Positions 9,137 to 17,145 of a stretch of DNA of 64,000 bases are shown in pieces; position 1 is the first letter of the stretch; the number at the start of each line of letters is the position of its first letter. The notes below the pieces were generated by a model, which worked only from the letters and a program-made list of their open reading frames with translations, had not been told where the DNA came from and ran no database searches. Source of the DNA: Mycolicibacterium sp. CH28 (GTDB lineage Bacteria > Actinomycetota > Actinomycetes > Mycobacteriales > Mycobacteriaceae); the NCBI RefSeq assembly GCF_004745805.1, contig NZ_SRLQ01000001.1, positions 1-64,000 on the forward strand, given 5' to 3'. A program made the translations under genes and the position numbers.

Positions 9137-10399
9137 TCAGCCCGACAGACCCTTGGCCCAGGGGTAGGACTTCAGATACGGATCCGGGGTGATCGGGCCG
9201 GGGGACTGCCAGATGGTGTAGATCAGGCCGTCGGGATGGATCTCACCGATGCGCGCGGTTTTGGTGATGTGGTGGTTCTCGCCGTCGATGGTGACCAGGC
9301 CTTCCGGAGCGTCGAAGGTTACGCCGCCGGCGTTGTCCTGAATGGCCTTCACATCGAAGGACTTTGCCTTCTCGACGGTGTTCTTCCACAGGTACACCGA
9401 GACGTAGGCGGCCTCCATCGGATCCGAGGTCACCCGGTTGGCCCCGTACTTGTCCTTGAATGCCTTGACGAACGCCTTGTTCACCGGATTGTCGAGGGTC
9501 TCGTAGTAGTTCCACGCGGTCAGCTGACCCTCGATGTTCTGCGCACCGATGCCCTGGACCTCTTCCTCGGCGATCGACACCGAGACCACCGGCATCTTCT
9601 GCGCGGTCAGGCCGGCGTTGGTGTACTCCTTGAAGAACGCGACATTGGAGTCGCCGTTGAGGGTGTTGAACACCGCTCCCGCGTTGGAGGCACGGACCTT
9701 GTTGACGATCGTGGAGAAGTCGGTGGAGCCCAGCGGGGTGTAGTCCTCGCCCTTGATCTCGATGCCGTTGGCCGCCGCGTACGCCTTGATGATGCGGTTG
9801 GCTGTCTGCGGGAACACGTAGTCACTGCCCACCAGGTAGAGGGACTTGACGCCCTTCTCCTTGAGGTAATCCAGCGCCGGCACGATCTGCTGGTTGGTGG
9901 TGGCGCCGGTGTAGAAGATGTTCTTGCTCGACTCCAGCCCCTCGTACTGCACGGGGTAGTAGAGCAGCGAGTTGTTGCTCTCGAAGACCGGCAGCATCGC
10001 CTTGCGGCTCGATGAGGTCCACCCGCCGAACACCGCGGCCACGCAGTCGTCCTTGATCAGTTTCTCGGCCTTCTGCGCGAACACCGCGGGGTCGGAGGCC
10101 CCGTCCTCGCCGACGATCTGGATCTGCTTGCCCATGACCCCGCCCTTGGCGTTGATCTCGTCGACCGCGAGTTTGATCGAGTCCCGTACGGTGACTTCCG
10201 AGATCGCCATGGTGCCGGACAGCGAGTTCAACGAGCCGACCTTGATGGCCGGTCCCGAAGTGTCCACGCATGACTCAGACTTTGCTGCGTCGGTTTCGGT
10301 GGCCTTGCTTCCACACCCGGAGAGCACGAGGCCCGCGGTCACTACCATGCTCGTCGCGGCTAGAGCCGATCGATTCAGTGCGGAACGGCGGAGTTGCAT
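9137..10399 (-). CDS. urtA: Urea ABC transporter substrate-binding lipoprotein UrtA
   Basis: A 420-residue type I periplasmic-binding protein, exported and lipid-anchored. The signal peptide ends in LVLSGC with the lipidated Cys at residue 29. The body contains [31 protein letters not shown] and a [23 protein letters not shown] C terminus typical of UrtA. The ATG at 10399 has AGGG a few bases upstream. It is first in urtABCDE. No urease genes are in the window. Confidence 0.95.
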   Translation of the reverse strand: MQLRRSALNRSALAATSMVVTAGLVLSGCGSKATETDAAKSESCVDTSGPAIKVGSLNSLSGTMAISEVTVRDSIKLAVDEINAKGGVMGKQIQIVGEDGASDPAVFAQKAEKLIKDDCVAAVFGGWTSSSRKAMLPVFESNNSLLYYPVQYEGLESSKNIFYTGATTNQQIVPALDYLKEKGVKSLYLVGSDYVFPQTANRIIKAYAAANGIEIKGEDYTPLGSTDFSTIVNKVRASNAGAVFNTLNGDSNVAFFKEYTNAGLTAQKMPVVSVSIAEEEVQGIGAQNIEGQLTAWNYYETLDNPVNKAFVKAFKDKYGANRVTSDPMEAAYVSVYLWKNTVEKAKSFDVKAIQDNAGGVTFDAPEGLVTIDGENHHITKTARIGEIHPDGLIYTIWQSPGPITPDPYLKSYPWAKGLSG

Positions 10400-10520
10400 A
10401 TATGCCCTTTCATCTTGGAAACGACAAGCATTGGGCCCCGTCGACTTGACGAACGTCGAGACCCACGGCGGTCTAGAACCCGGACGCTAGAGTGGGCAAG
10501 TTTCTGCGACATATCTGTGT

Positions 10521-10537
10521 GTGACTACTTTGTTAAC
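10521..10537. promoter_or_regulatory. Candidate GlnR box upstream of urtA
   Basis: On the minus strand the sequence reads GTTAAC-aaagta-GTCAC, giving the AC-N9-AC spacing expected of actinobacterial GlnR sites. It lies about 122-138 bases upstream of the urtA ATG. Urea uptake is a typical nitrogen-limitation target. The same region also precedes the plus-strand gene at 10604. One half-site deviates from the strict consensus. Confidence 0.4.
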
Positions 10538-10603
10538 CTGCCCTTCATTCGCTGGTGCCCCGGGCCGCGGGCTGGCCGTAACGATCTGGGTAGCGTGGTC
10601 GAT

Positions 10604-11041
10604 ATGGGCGACATGCGACTAGTGACAGCACGAGTTGGGGCGGCGATCGTATTGGCGGCTGCCGGCGTTGCGGCCACCCACGCGACGTCGATCGCCGATC
10701 CTGCGCCCGGACATCAGGTGACCTACACGCTCGCGACGGGTGGTACGTACGACTTCACCATCTCCTATCTGACCGCCCAGCCGCCGAGCAAGGCCGCGTT
10801 CAACGCCAATTCCGATGCGTTCATGAAGCGCGAGACCATCACCGTGTCGCCGGATGCGCCGTGGGTCTTCCAGACCACCCTCGCCGACCCGCAGTGGGCA
10901 TTCCTGCAGGTGGGCAGTACCACGCACGGCGGGCAGGCAGCGCCCAACGCGCACTGTGAGGTCACCATCGACGGCCAAGTCGCCGTCGCGCAGGACGCGC
11001 CCTACAGCCCGCAGTGCTACCTGGCGCAGTGGACGTCCTAG
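10604..11041 (+). CDS. Small secreted protein with MmpS-like C-terminal domain
   Basis: A 145-residue exported protein. A signal-like hydrophobic stretch (about residues 9-28) is followed by YTLATGGTYDFTISYL and a C-terminal HCEVTIDGQVAVAQ...QC segment. This layout resembles the soluble domain of MmpS proteins, including two cysteines about 20 residues apart that probably form a disulfide. Unlike the true mmpS in this window (22680), no mmpL follows. ATG at 10604 or 10613 could start it; both keep the signal. It diverges from the urea operon. Function unknown; the MmpS resemblance is my own reading. Confidence 0.7.
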   Translation: MGDMRLVTARVGAAIVLAAAGVAATHATSIADPAPGHQVTYTLATGGTYDFTISYLTAQPPSKAAFNANSDAFMKRETITVSPDAPWVFQTTLADPQWAFLQVGSTTHGGQAAPNAHCEVTIDGQVAVAQDAPYSPQCYLAQWTS

Positions 11042-11499
11042 TCGCCTGCTAACCGCTTGGTGAAGAACACCCGGCGAAAACCGTCCTGTCCGGCGCGGTG
11101 CGTTTCCACGTAGCCGAACCGCGGGTACATCGCGACGTTCTCGGTCATCGCGGCATTGGTGTAGAGACGAACCTCGGTCAGGCCGGCGTCGTGGGCGTCG
11201 TCTTCGGCGCGCTGCAGCAGTAGGGCACCAAATCCGCGGCCCTGGGCCTCCGGTGCGACCGCGATGGACTCCAGGAGCAGATGGTCACCCATCACGCAGG
11301 TGACCATGCTGGCGAGTAGTCGGTCGTCGAGGGCCACTACCCAGACGTTGGCGGTGTCGATGAGTCCAGCGTGGTCGGCGTCCATCGGGGCGGGTCTTCG
11401 CCCGATGCGGGGGACGTACTTCTCATAGGCCCGCTCGACGAGCGCCGCGATGGCGTGTGCATCCGACGAGTGCGCCCGGCGCAATGACGGTTCGGTCAT
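11038..11499 (-). CDS. GNAT-family N-acetyltransferase
   Basis: A 153-residue cytosolic acyltransferase of the GNAT fold. The acetyl-CoA pyrophosphate-binding motif is QGRGFGALLL (about residues 84-93), preceded by the LLLESIAVAPEA strand and followed by a NVAMYPRFGYVE segment characteristic of motif B. The substrate cannot be predicted. Its 3' end overlaps the convergent secreted-protein gene by 4 bases. Confidence 0.85.
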   Translation of the reverse strand: MTEPSLRRAHSSDAHAIAALVERAYEKYVPRIGRRPAPMDADHAGLIDTANVWVVALDDRLLASMVTCVMGDHLLLESIAVAPEAQGRGFGALLLQRAEDDAHDAGLTEVRLYTNAAMTENVAMYPRFGYVETHRAGQDGFRRVFFTKRLAGD

Positions 11500-11605
11500 C
11501 CTTGCACCGTAGATGCGCTCGCCGACGGCGGCGAGAAGGAGGCAGGGTGCTCACTGGGTCTCGCCACCGCCGCGGGCCTGGCCCGAAAGATGGCATCCTG
11601 GCCAC

Positions 11606-12262
11606 GTGGGCCTGATTTTCCGGTTGGTCGAGCTGTTGGTCGTCCTGGTACCGCTCGCGGGTGCGATCTACGCGGCCGTGCGCGGACTCTCGGCCCTGGC
11701 CAATCGGCGCGCCGAGGCGGGGGAGGAGCCGCCTGCCGTCCAGCGCGAATCCCCGAAAAGCCAAGCGGCGCAATGGCGCACGATCACCCGGGTGCTCGAG
11801 GAGCATCGCCGCACCGATGGGCGCTGGCTGGACTACGAACTCGACGCCGCGAAGCTGCTCGATTTCCCGGTGATGACCGACATGCGCGATCCGCTGACGG
11901 TGGCTTTCCACCGCGCCAAGTTGCGAGCGGAGCTGCTGCGGCCGGGCAAGGCCGAGGACCTGCTCGACGATCCCGACGCGGCCGGGCGGTACCTCGACGC
12001 CGTCGAGGCCTATGTGATGGCGTTCAACACCGCCGAGAATGAGGCTGTTCGGCGTCGCCGCAGCGACTTCTCCCGCGAGGATCAGCAGCGCATGACCCGC
12101 GCGCAGAGCTTGCTGCGGGTGGCCGCTGACCGGGGGGCCACGCCGCAGGAGCGTGAGCATGCCTACGCCCTGGCCCGCGGTGAGTTGGAGGGGCTCGTCG
12201 TGCTGCCGGACCGGACCCGGGCCGGTATCGAGCGTGGCATCGCCGGGGAGCTGGGCACCTGA
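11606..12262 (+). CDS. Membrane-anchored conserved mycobacterial protein of unknown function
   Basis: A 218-residue protein starting at GTG 11606. A single N-terminal membrane helix (about residues 5-26) is followed by a charged, mostly helical cytosolic region containing WRTITRVLEEHRRTDGRWLDYE, with later helices rich in Arg and Glu (about 140-200) that may form coiled coil. No catalytic motif is visible. It has no partner on the same operon; the LexA-controlled radical SAM gene begins 36 bases further on with its own promoter. I do not recognise the family. Confidence 0.6.
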   Translation: MGLIFRLVELLVVLVPLAGAIYAAVRGLSALANRRAEAGEEPPAVQRESPKSQAAQWRTITRVLEEHRRTDGRWLDYELDAAKLLDFPVMTDMRDPLTVAFHRAKLRAELLRPGKAEDLLDDPDAAGRYLDAVEAYVMAFNTAENEAVRRRRSDFSREDQQRMTRAQSLLRVAADRGATPQEREHAYALARGELEGLVVLPDRTRAGIERGIAGELGT

Positions 12263-12266
12263 GGCA

Positions 12267-12295
12267 TTGACAGATCATCGAACGTCAGTTCGAAT
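12267..12295 (+). promoter_or_regulatory. LexA-controlled promoter: TTGACA, SOS box, -10
   Basis: TTGACA (12267-12272) is separated by 17 bases from a -10-like TCGAAT (12290-12295). Between and overlapping them lies TCGAACGTCAGTTCGA (12278-12293), a perfect match to the mycobacterial SOS box TCGAAC-N4-GTTCGA. LexA bound here would block the promoter. A start site about 7 bases past the -10 falls on the ATG at 12302, suggesting a leaderless mRNA. Confidence 0.85.
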
Positions 12296-12301
12296 GATGT
12301 G

Positions 12302-13312
12302 ATGCGGTGGTCCGGCCAGGCGATAGCAGTCGACGACGGTGCGTTGCCGGGTCTGCAGCGCATCGGCCTGGTGCGTACCGTGCGCACGCCGCAGTTCGAG
12401 GGCATCACCTTCCATGAGGTGCTGTGCAAGTCGGCGCTGAACAAGATCCCCGCCGCCGCGATGCTGCCGTTCCGGTTCACCGTCAACGGCTATCGCGGAT
12501 GCGCCCACGCCTGCCGGTACTGCTTCGCTCGACCGACCCACGAATACCTGGACTTCGACCCGGGGGCGGACTTCGACAACCAGATCGTGGTGAAGACCAA
12601 CATTGCCGGCGTGTTGCGCCGCGAGCTGGCCCGCCCGTCCTGGCGTCGCGAAACCGTGGCACTGGGCACCAACACCGATCCCTACCAGCGCGCCGAAGGG
12701 CGCTACGAACTCATGCCGGGCATCATCGGTGCACTGGCCGCCTCTGGTACGCCGTTGTCCATTCTGACCAAGGGCACCCTGTTGCGCCGGGACCTGGCGT
12801 TGATCGCCGATGTCGCGCAACAGGTTCCGGTGTCGGTCGCGATCTCGCTGGCGGTCGGCGACCCCGAACTGCACCGCGATGTCGAGCCTGGGACGCCCTC
12901 ACCGCAGGCCCGGCTCGGGCTGATCACCGCGGTGCGCGACGTCGGGTTGGACTGCCACGTGATGGTTGCGCCGGTGCTGCCGCACCTGACCGACTCGGTC
13001 GATCATCTCGACTCGCTGCTCGGCCAGATCGCTGCCGCGGGCGCGACCGGTGTCACCGTGTTCGGTCTGCACCTGCGCAGTTCCACGCGGGGCTGGTTCA
13101 TGACCTGGCTGGCGCGCTCGCATCCCGAACTCGTCGCGACCTACCGTCAGCTCTACCGGCGTGGGGCTTACCTTCCCGCGGACTACCGGGACACGCTGCG
13201 GCGCCGGGTGGCTCCGCTGGTGGCCAAGCACGGCCTGGCCGGGGATCACCGGCCTTTCGCCGCGCCGGCGCCGGCGCCGGCGGCGGTCGAATCCCAGCCG
13301 ACGTTGTTCTAG
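12302..13312 (+). CDS. Rv2578c-family radical SAM protein (SplB/COG1533 type), SOS-regulated
   Basis: A 336-residue radical SAM enzyme. The cluster-binding CX3CX2C motif is CAHACRYC with cysteines at 67, 71 and 74. Around it are FTVNGYRGCAHACRYCFAR and LGTNTDPYQRAEG, as in the SplB-like group (COG1533, related to spore photoproduct lyase). A low-complexity PAPAPA tail precedes the end. ATG 12302 is chosen because the promoter predicts transcription starting there; GTG 12299 is the alternative. The perfect LexA box upstream supports a role in DNA damage response. The actual reaction is unknown; SplB-like does not prove photoproduct repair. Confidence 0.88.
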   Translation: MRWSGQAIAVDDGALPGLQRIGLVRTVRTPQFEGITFHEVLCKSALNKIPAAAMLPFRFTVNGYRGCAHACRYCFARPTHEYLDFDPGADFDNQIVVKTNIAGVLRRELARPSWRRETVALGTNTDPYQRAEGRYELMPGIIGALAASGTPLSILTKGTLLRRDLALIADVAQQVPVSVAISLAVGDPELHRDVEPGTPSPQARLGLITAVRDVGLDCHVMVAPVLPHLTDSVDHLDSLLGQIAAAGATGVTVFGLHLRSSTRGWFMTWLARSHPELVATYRQLYRRGAYLPADYRDTLRRRVAPLVAKHGLAGDHRPFAAPAPAPAAVESQPTLF

Positions 13313-13321
13313 CCCGCCGGA

Positions 13322-13945
13322 CTAGCGGGGGAGCAGCCCGCGCACGCAGAAGTCGTAGATGTGTTCGGCGTCGATGGGGGCGCCGTTGAGTTCGGCCCCC
13401 AGGCTGCGCAGCCGCATCGAGCCGAGGACCGCCTGCATGATCAGCGCCGCAGTGGTCTCGACCTCGATGTCGGGTCGGAAGGTCTGCTCGTCGATGCCGC
13501 GCTCGAGAAGCTCGGCGATCAGCTCGTGCAGGGGGGAGAGCACCCGGGAGTATTCCCGCGGCAGGGTCTCGGCCAGGCGGTCGTTGTAGTAGGTAAGCCC
13601 GCGGGCGATGCTGTCCTGTTTGGTGGTTTCGGCGGGTGTGCAGATCCGGTCGATGAGCACCCGCAAGGCCTCGGCGGCCGGTAGGGGCTCGGTCAGCTCA
13701 CGCCAGCGCGTGGTCGATTCGGCCATGATGCTGTCGACCAATGCCAGCAGCAGCTCATCTTTGGTGGAGAAGTGCTGATAGAACGAGCGCAGCGAGGTCT
13801 TGGAGCGTTCGACGACCTCGAGCACCGTGAAATCGGTGCGGCCGGTCTCGGCCAGGATGGATAGCGCAGACCGCATGAACCGGCTGACTCGGGAATCCGG
13901 ATCGGCACGCAGCGCCTCCGGTGATCGTTCAGTGGCCTTGGCCAT
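13322..13945 (-). CDS. TetR-family transcriptional regulator
   Basis: A 207-residue repressor-type protein. The helix-turn-helix is at about residues 38-62 (FTVLEVVERSKTSLRSFYQHFSTK, split over helices 2-4), with KDELLLALVD next. The ligand-binding C-terminal domain is all-helical. The N terminus has a short charged extension. It converges with the radical SAM gene. No obvious target operon sits beside it, so autoregulation or a remote target is likely. An inverted repeat lies just upstream of its ATG. Confidence 0.88.
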   Translation of the reverse strand: MAKATERSPEALRADPDSRVSRFMRSALSILAETGRTDFTVLEVVERSKTSLRSFYQHFSTKDELLLALVDSIMAESTTRWRELTEPLPAAEALRVLIDRICTPAETTKQDSIARGLTYYNDRLAETLPREYSRVLSPLHELIAELLERGIDEQTFRPDIEVETTAALIMQAVLGSMRLRSLGAELNGAPIDAEHIYDFCVRGLLPR

Positions 13946-13955
13946 GGATGCAGCC

Positions 13956-13989
13956 TAACGGTCTGATGGCAGTGTCGAGAATTCCGTTA
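13956..13989. promoter_or_regulatory. Inverted repeat upstream of the tetR-type gene
   Basis: TAACGG (13956-13961) and CCGTTA (13984-13989) form a perfect 6-base inverted repeat with a 22-base spacer, starting 11 bases upstream of the regulator's ATG. It may be its own operator. The spacer is longer than is usual for TetR sites, so this is a weak call. Confidence 0.3.
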
Positions 13990-14024
13990 CCTCCTCTCGG
14001 GTGCGTGCTGGCCCGCCGTTGAAT

Positions 14025-14093
14025 CGGCCGAGCGTGGGGGTTATGCACGGAAAATCCTCAAAATCGGTACATAACAACCACACTCGGCGGCCC
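14025..14093. repeat. Long imperfect inverted-repeat (hairpin) element
   Basis: The arm at 14028-14045 (CCGAGCGTGGGGGTTATG) pairs at 15 of 18 positions with 14070-14087 (CATAACAACCACACTCGG), around a 24-base A-rich loop. Flanking GGC/GCC bases extend it slightly. It lies 17 bases past the metallopeptidase stop on the minus strand. It could terminate that transcript or be a small dispersed palindromic repeat. No U-tract is present. Confidence 0.6.
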
Positions 14094-14103
14094 TGGAGGT
14101 CGG

Positions 14104-14985
14104 CTAGCCCAAGTTGCGTGAGGCGAACGTGTCGCACTGCTTGGGATCGCCGGTCTGATAGCCGATGGTGAACCACTTCTGGCGCTCGGCCGAGGAACCA
14201 TGGGTCCACTGCTCGGGATTGACCCGCCCGGTCGCCTGCTTCTGGATCCGGTCGTCGCCAACCGACGCCGCCGCCGACAGTGCGTCGGCGATGTCCTTGT
14301 CGCTCAATGGTTCCAGATAGGTCACGTCGGTGCCCGGCTGTTTGGTGATCGCGGCATAGTGCGCCCACACGCCGGCGTAGCAGTCGGCCTGCAGTTCGGT
14401 GCGCACCCCGTTGCCGCCGGCGCCCTGCGCGCCCTGCTGGGCGCGGCCCAGCACCCCGAGCAGGTTCTGAACGTGGTGGCCGTACTCGTGCGCGACGACA
14501 TACTCCTGCGCCAGCGGCCCACCGCTGGAACCGAATTGGTCCTTGAGGACCTGGAAGAAATCGGTGTCGAAATACGCGGTCTGATCCACCGGGCAGTAGA
14601 ACGGACCGACATCGCTGGTGGCCGGTCCGCAGCCGGTCTGCACCTGACCCTTGAACAACATCATCTTCGGCCGGGTGTAGCCCTTGAGCAGCTGCTCCCA
14701 CACCGCGTCGACGGAGTTGCCGGTGGCCACCACCCGGCATTCGACGTAGGCGTTGGCGTCGGCACCGGTCTTGCACTTGCTCAGGTCGTAGCCGGATTGC
14801 TCGGCGCCGGGCGGCAGGGCCGGCTGCTGGCTGATCACCTGGCCGGGGTCCACCCCGAGGAACAGCGCCAGCAGCACGATCACCAGACCGCCCAGGCCGC
14901 CACCGATGGCGACGCCGCGACCGACTCCGCCGCCACCGGTCGAGGTGGTGCTGGTGTCAATCTGCATACCTTCGTTGAAGGTCAT
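14104..14985 (-). CDS. Neutral zinc metallopeptidase, membrane-anchored (YpfJ/Rv2575 type)
   Basis: A 293-residue putative zinc protease. A Gly-rich N terminus is followed by one membrane helix (about residues 26-44) and an extracytoplasmic catalytic domain. The zinc motif is VAHEYGHHVQNLLG (about residues 163-176), with the HExxH glutamate present. Downstream AELQADCYAGVWAHYA-type sequence gives the third ligand region. Conserved cysteines (CKTG, CRVV, CGPA, CPVD) suggest disulfides. AAGGAG lies at good spacing before the ATG. The family is widespread but its substrate is unknown. Confidence 0.9.
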   Translation of the reverse strand: MTFNEGMQIDTSTTSTGGGGVGRGVAIGGGLGGLVIVLLALFLGVDPGQVISQQPALPPGAEQSGYDLSKCKTGADANAYVECRVVATGNSVDAVWEQLLKGYTRPKMMLFKGQVQTGCGPATSDVGPFYCPVDQTAYFDTDFFQVLKDQFGSSGGPLAQEYVVAHEYGHHVQNLLGVLGRAQQGAQGAGGNGVRTELQADCYAGVWAHYAAITKQPGTDVTYLEPLSDKDIADALSAAASVGDDRIQKQATGRVNPEQWTHGSSAERQKWFTIGYQTGDPKQCDTFASRNLG

Positions 14986-15054
14986 CGTCGCTCCTTGAGA
15001 TTGACCCCTCGGGGCCGTCAGCCAGCCGCGTTCAGCTTGCCACTCTACGATTCA

Positions 15055-16536
15055 GTGGTGGCCGTCGTCGCCGATCCGTCGACCCTCGCGCATACGTCGC
15101 TGGGCGCCCTGCGGGGCACCACCGAAGGTGGGGTCCGGGTCTGGCGCGGCATCCCCTACGCCGAGCAACCCGTCGGTGAGCGCCGGTTCCGCGCGCCCGA
15201 TTCCGTCCAGCCCTGGTCGGGAGTGCGCGACGCCGTCGAACACGGGCCCGTGCCGCCGCAGGGCCGCTCCTTCGTCGGCGGCGGCCGTGACGACCCGAAG
15301 GTCCGCGACGAGGCCTGCCTGACGCTGACGGTATGGGCGCCGGAGGCCAGTGGTCCGCTACCTGTCATGGTCTGGATCCCCGGCGGCGCCTTCGTCTACG
15401 GGGCCGGGCAACTCCAGCTCTACAACGGTTCGCGGCTGGCGGCCAACGGCAACGTCGTGGTGGTGAACGTGACCTACCGGCTCGGCGTGTTCGGCGGGTT
15501 CGAGCTCGGCGATCTGGGCCCGGGTTTCGCCGACAACCTGTGCCTGCGTGACCAGATCGCCGCACTGCAGTGGGTGCAGGACAATATCGCCGCCTTCGGG
15601 GGAGATCCACGGCAGGTCACCATCTTCGGCGAATCGGCGGGGGCTACGTCGGTGCTCGCGCTGCTGGCCAGTCCGGCCGGCGCGGGGTTGTTCTCGCGAG
15701 CCATCGCGCAGAGCCCGGCGCTGCCGCTGATTGCCGATCGGGAGACTCGGGCGCGCCGGGCGCACGAGTTCGTCGACCTCGTCGGCGCTGACCCCGCCAC
15801 GTTCGCGGTATTGCCGCAGCGGGTGTTGCGCCGCGCGGCGGGCGAACTCCAGCGGCGCAGCGCCGAGACGACCCCGACGCTGGCCTACGGCCTGACGTTC
15901 GGGGTGGACCTGCTGCCCCGGCACCCGATCGATGCGGCCCGCTCCGGTGAGGTCAACCCGGTGCCGCTGATCGTCGGGACCAACAGCCACGAGGCGTCGA
16001 TGTTCGCCTGGTCCAAGCCGCCGATGCTGCCCACCACCCTGGACGGGATTGACGCGTACTTCGACCGGGTCGCCCCCGGAGAGCGGGACCGGATACTGGC
16101 CGCCTACCCGGACTACCCCCGCCGGCGTGCCCAGATCGCGGTCGGTTCCGATGTGATGTTCGGCGCGCCGACATGGGCGTTCGCCGACTCCTACAGCGCC
16201 CATGCACTCACCCGCGTCTACCTGTTCGACCACACCACCTGGACGCTGCGGATGCTGGGTCTGGGTGCCACGCACGGCAGCGAAATCGTGCACATCCAGC
16301 ACAGCTACGGCTCCTATCTGGGCCGCAAGCTGCATCCGCTGGGCCGGCGCGTGCAGCCCTCGGTGGGCAGGCGGATGCAGCGCACCTGGCTGAACTTCGC
16401 CACCGACGTGGCGATGGAGGACTGGCCGCGCTACGACAGTGCAGAGCGTCGAACCCGGGTCATCCGGTCCAGCCGGGACGTCACCGTCAACGACCCCGAC
16501 TTCGTGCGCCGGGACGCGTGGGCGGGGCTGTACTGA
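15055..16536 (+). CDS. Type-B carboxylesterase (para-nitrobenzyl esterase family)
   Basis: A 493-residue alpha/beta-hydrolase. The oxyanion-hole region WIPGGAFVYGAG is followed by nucleophile elbow FGESAGA with Ser194, and a His region near GATHGSEIVHIQ close to residue 405. The N terminus GALRGTTEGGVRVWRGIPYA is diagnostic of the type-B family. No signal peptide is seen, so it is cytosolic. The start is GTG at 15055 or 15058; the longer open frame upstream overlaps the metallopeptidase in antisense and is rejected. The natural ester substrate is unknown. Confidence 0.9.
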   Translation: MVAVVADPSTLAHTSLGALRGTTEGGVRVWRGIPYAEQPVGERRFRAPDSVQPWSGVRDAVEHGPVPPQGRSFVGGGRDDPKVRDEACLTLTVWAPEASGPLPVMVWIPGGAFVYGAGQLQLYNGSRLAANGNVVVVNVTYRLGVFGGFELGDLGPGFADNLCLRDQIAALQWVQDNIAAFGGDPRQVTIFGESAGATSVLALLASPAGAGLFSRAIAQSPALPLIADRETRARRAHEFVDLVGADPATFAVLPQRVLRRAAGELQRRSAETTPTLAYGLTFGVDLLPRHPIDAARSGEVNPVPLIVGTNSHEASMFAWSKPPMLPTTLDGIDAYFDRVAPGERDRILAAYPDYPRRRAQIAVGSDVMFGAPTWAFADSYSAHALTRVYLFDHTTWTLRMLGLGATHGSEIVHIQHSYGSYLGRKLHPLGRRVQPSVGRRMQRTWLNFATDVAMEDWPRYDSAERRTRVIRSSRDVTVNDPDFVRRDAWAGLY

Positions 16537-16537
16537 G

Positions 16538-17035
16538 TTACCGGTAGCGCTTGTCGGTGTAGCGGCGCAGGTTGGCCAGAAACCACTTGAACGACAGGTT
16601 CATCAGTGGCCCGCCCGCGATCAGGCCGAACCGTGCCGGTCCGTTGGCCTTCTGCGCCAGCGTCCAGGTGAGCCGGCAGCCGCCCGGGGTCTGCACCACC
16701 CGGTACTCCTCGGCGAAGGCCGCGACCGCCTTGTTGGAGCAGGTATTGAACCGGAACGCCAGGTAGGTGTGGGGTTCCCAGGCCAGAAACTCCTCGTCAC
16801 CGACCAGCCCACCGAGCATGTCGACGGTGCGGGTGGTGCCGACGCCGTAGGGCTTCGGGCTGGTCCAGGTGACTCGGGTGATGACCTTCGCCCACTGCGG
16901 CCAGGATTCGGCGTCGGCGAGGACGTCGAAGAGTTGTTCAGGGGTGATCGCCAGGTCCACGCTGTTCGAGAAGCGGAACGGCGCGGTCTGAATGAAGTTC
17001 AGGTCGACGCGCTCGCAGGGATACATCGTGGTCAT
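16538..17035 (-). CDS. SRPBCC (START/Bet v1-like) family protein
   Basis: A 165-residue soluble protein with the SRPBCC lipid/aromatic-binding fold. The pattern is FRFSNSVDLAITPEQLFDVLADAESWPQWAK at the start, a central GVGTTRTVDMLGG strand pair and a long C-terminal helix ending LRRYTDKRYR. ATG 17035 is preferred over an upstream ATG at 17062 because GGAGG sits 7 bases before it. It ends one base beyond the convergent esterase stop. No enzymatic motif is visible; ligand binding is the family norm. Confidence 0.8.
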   Translation of the reverse strand: MTTMYPCERVDLNFIQTAPFRFSNSVDLAITPEQLFDVLADAESWPQWAKVITRVTWTSPKPYGVGTTRTVDMLGGLVGDEEFLAWEPHTYLAFRFNTCSNKAVAAFAEEYRVVQTPGGCRLTWTLAQKANGPARFGLIAGGPLMNLSFKWFLANLRRYTDKRYR

Positions 17036-17145
17036 CGGGCTACCTCCGCGCTGACCATACACCGAGGCGTCGAGTGTCCGGTCCAGTTCACCTCATAGAC
17101 TGAGCAGTCGTTTCCTCACCTTCTTCAGATCCCCAGGGAGTTTCA

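Noticed and set aside
13322..13945. Assigning the TetR regulator as controller of the radical SAM gene
   Set aside because: The two genes converge, and the radical SAM promoter is explained by the LexA box.
14200..15054. A long 5' extension of the carboxylesterase frame
   Set aside because: It runs antisense through the zinc metallopeptidase, whereas the esterase family begins just after the GTG at 15055.
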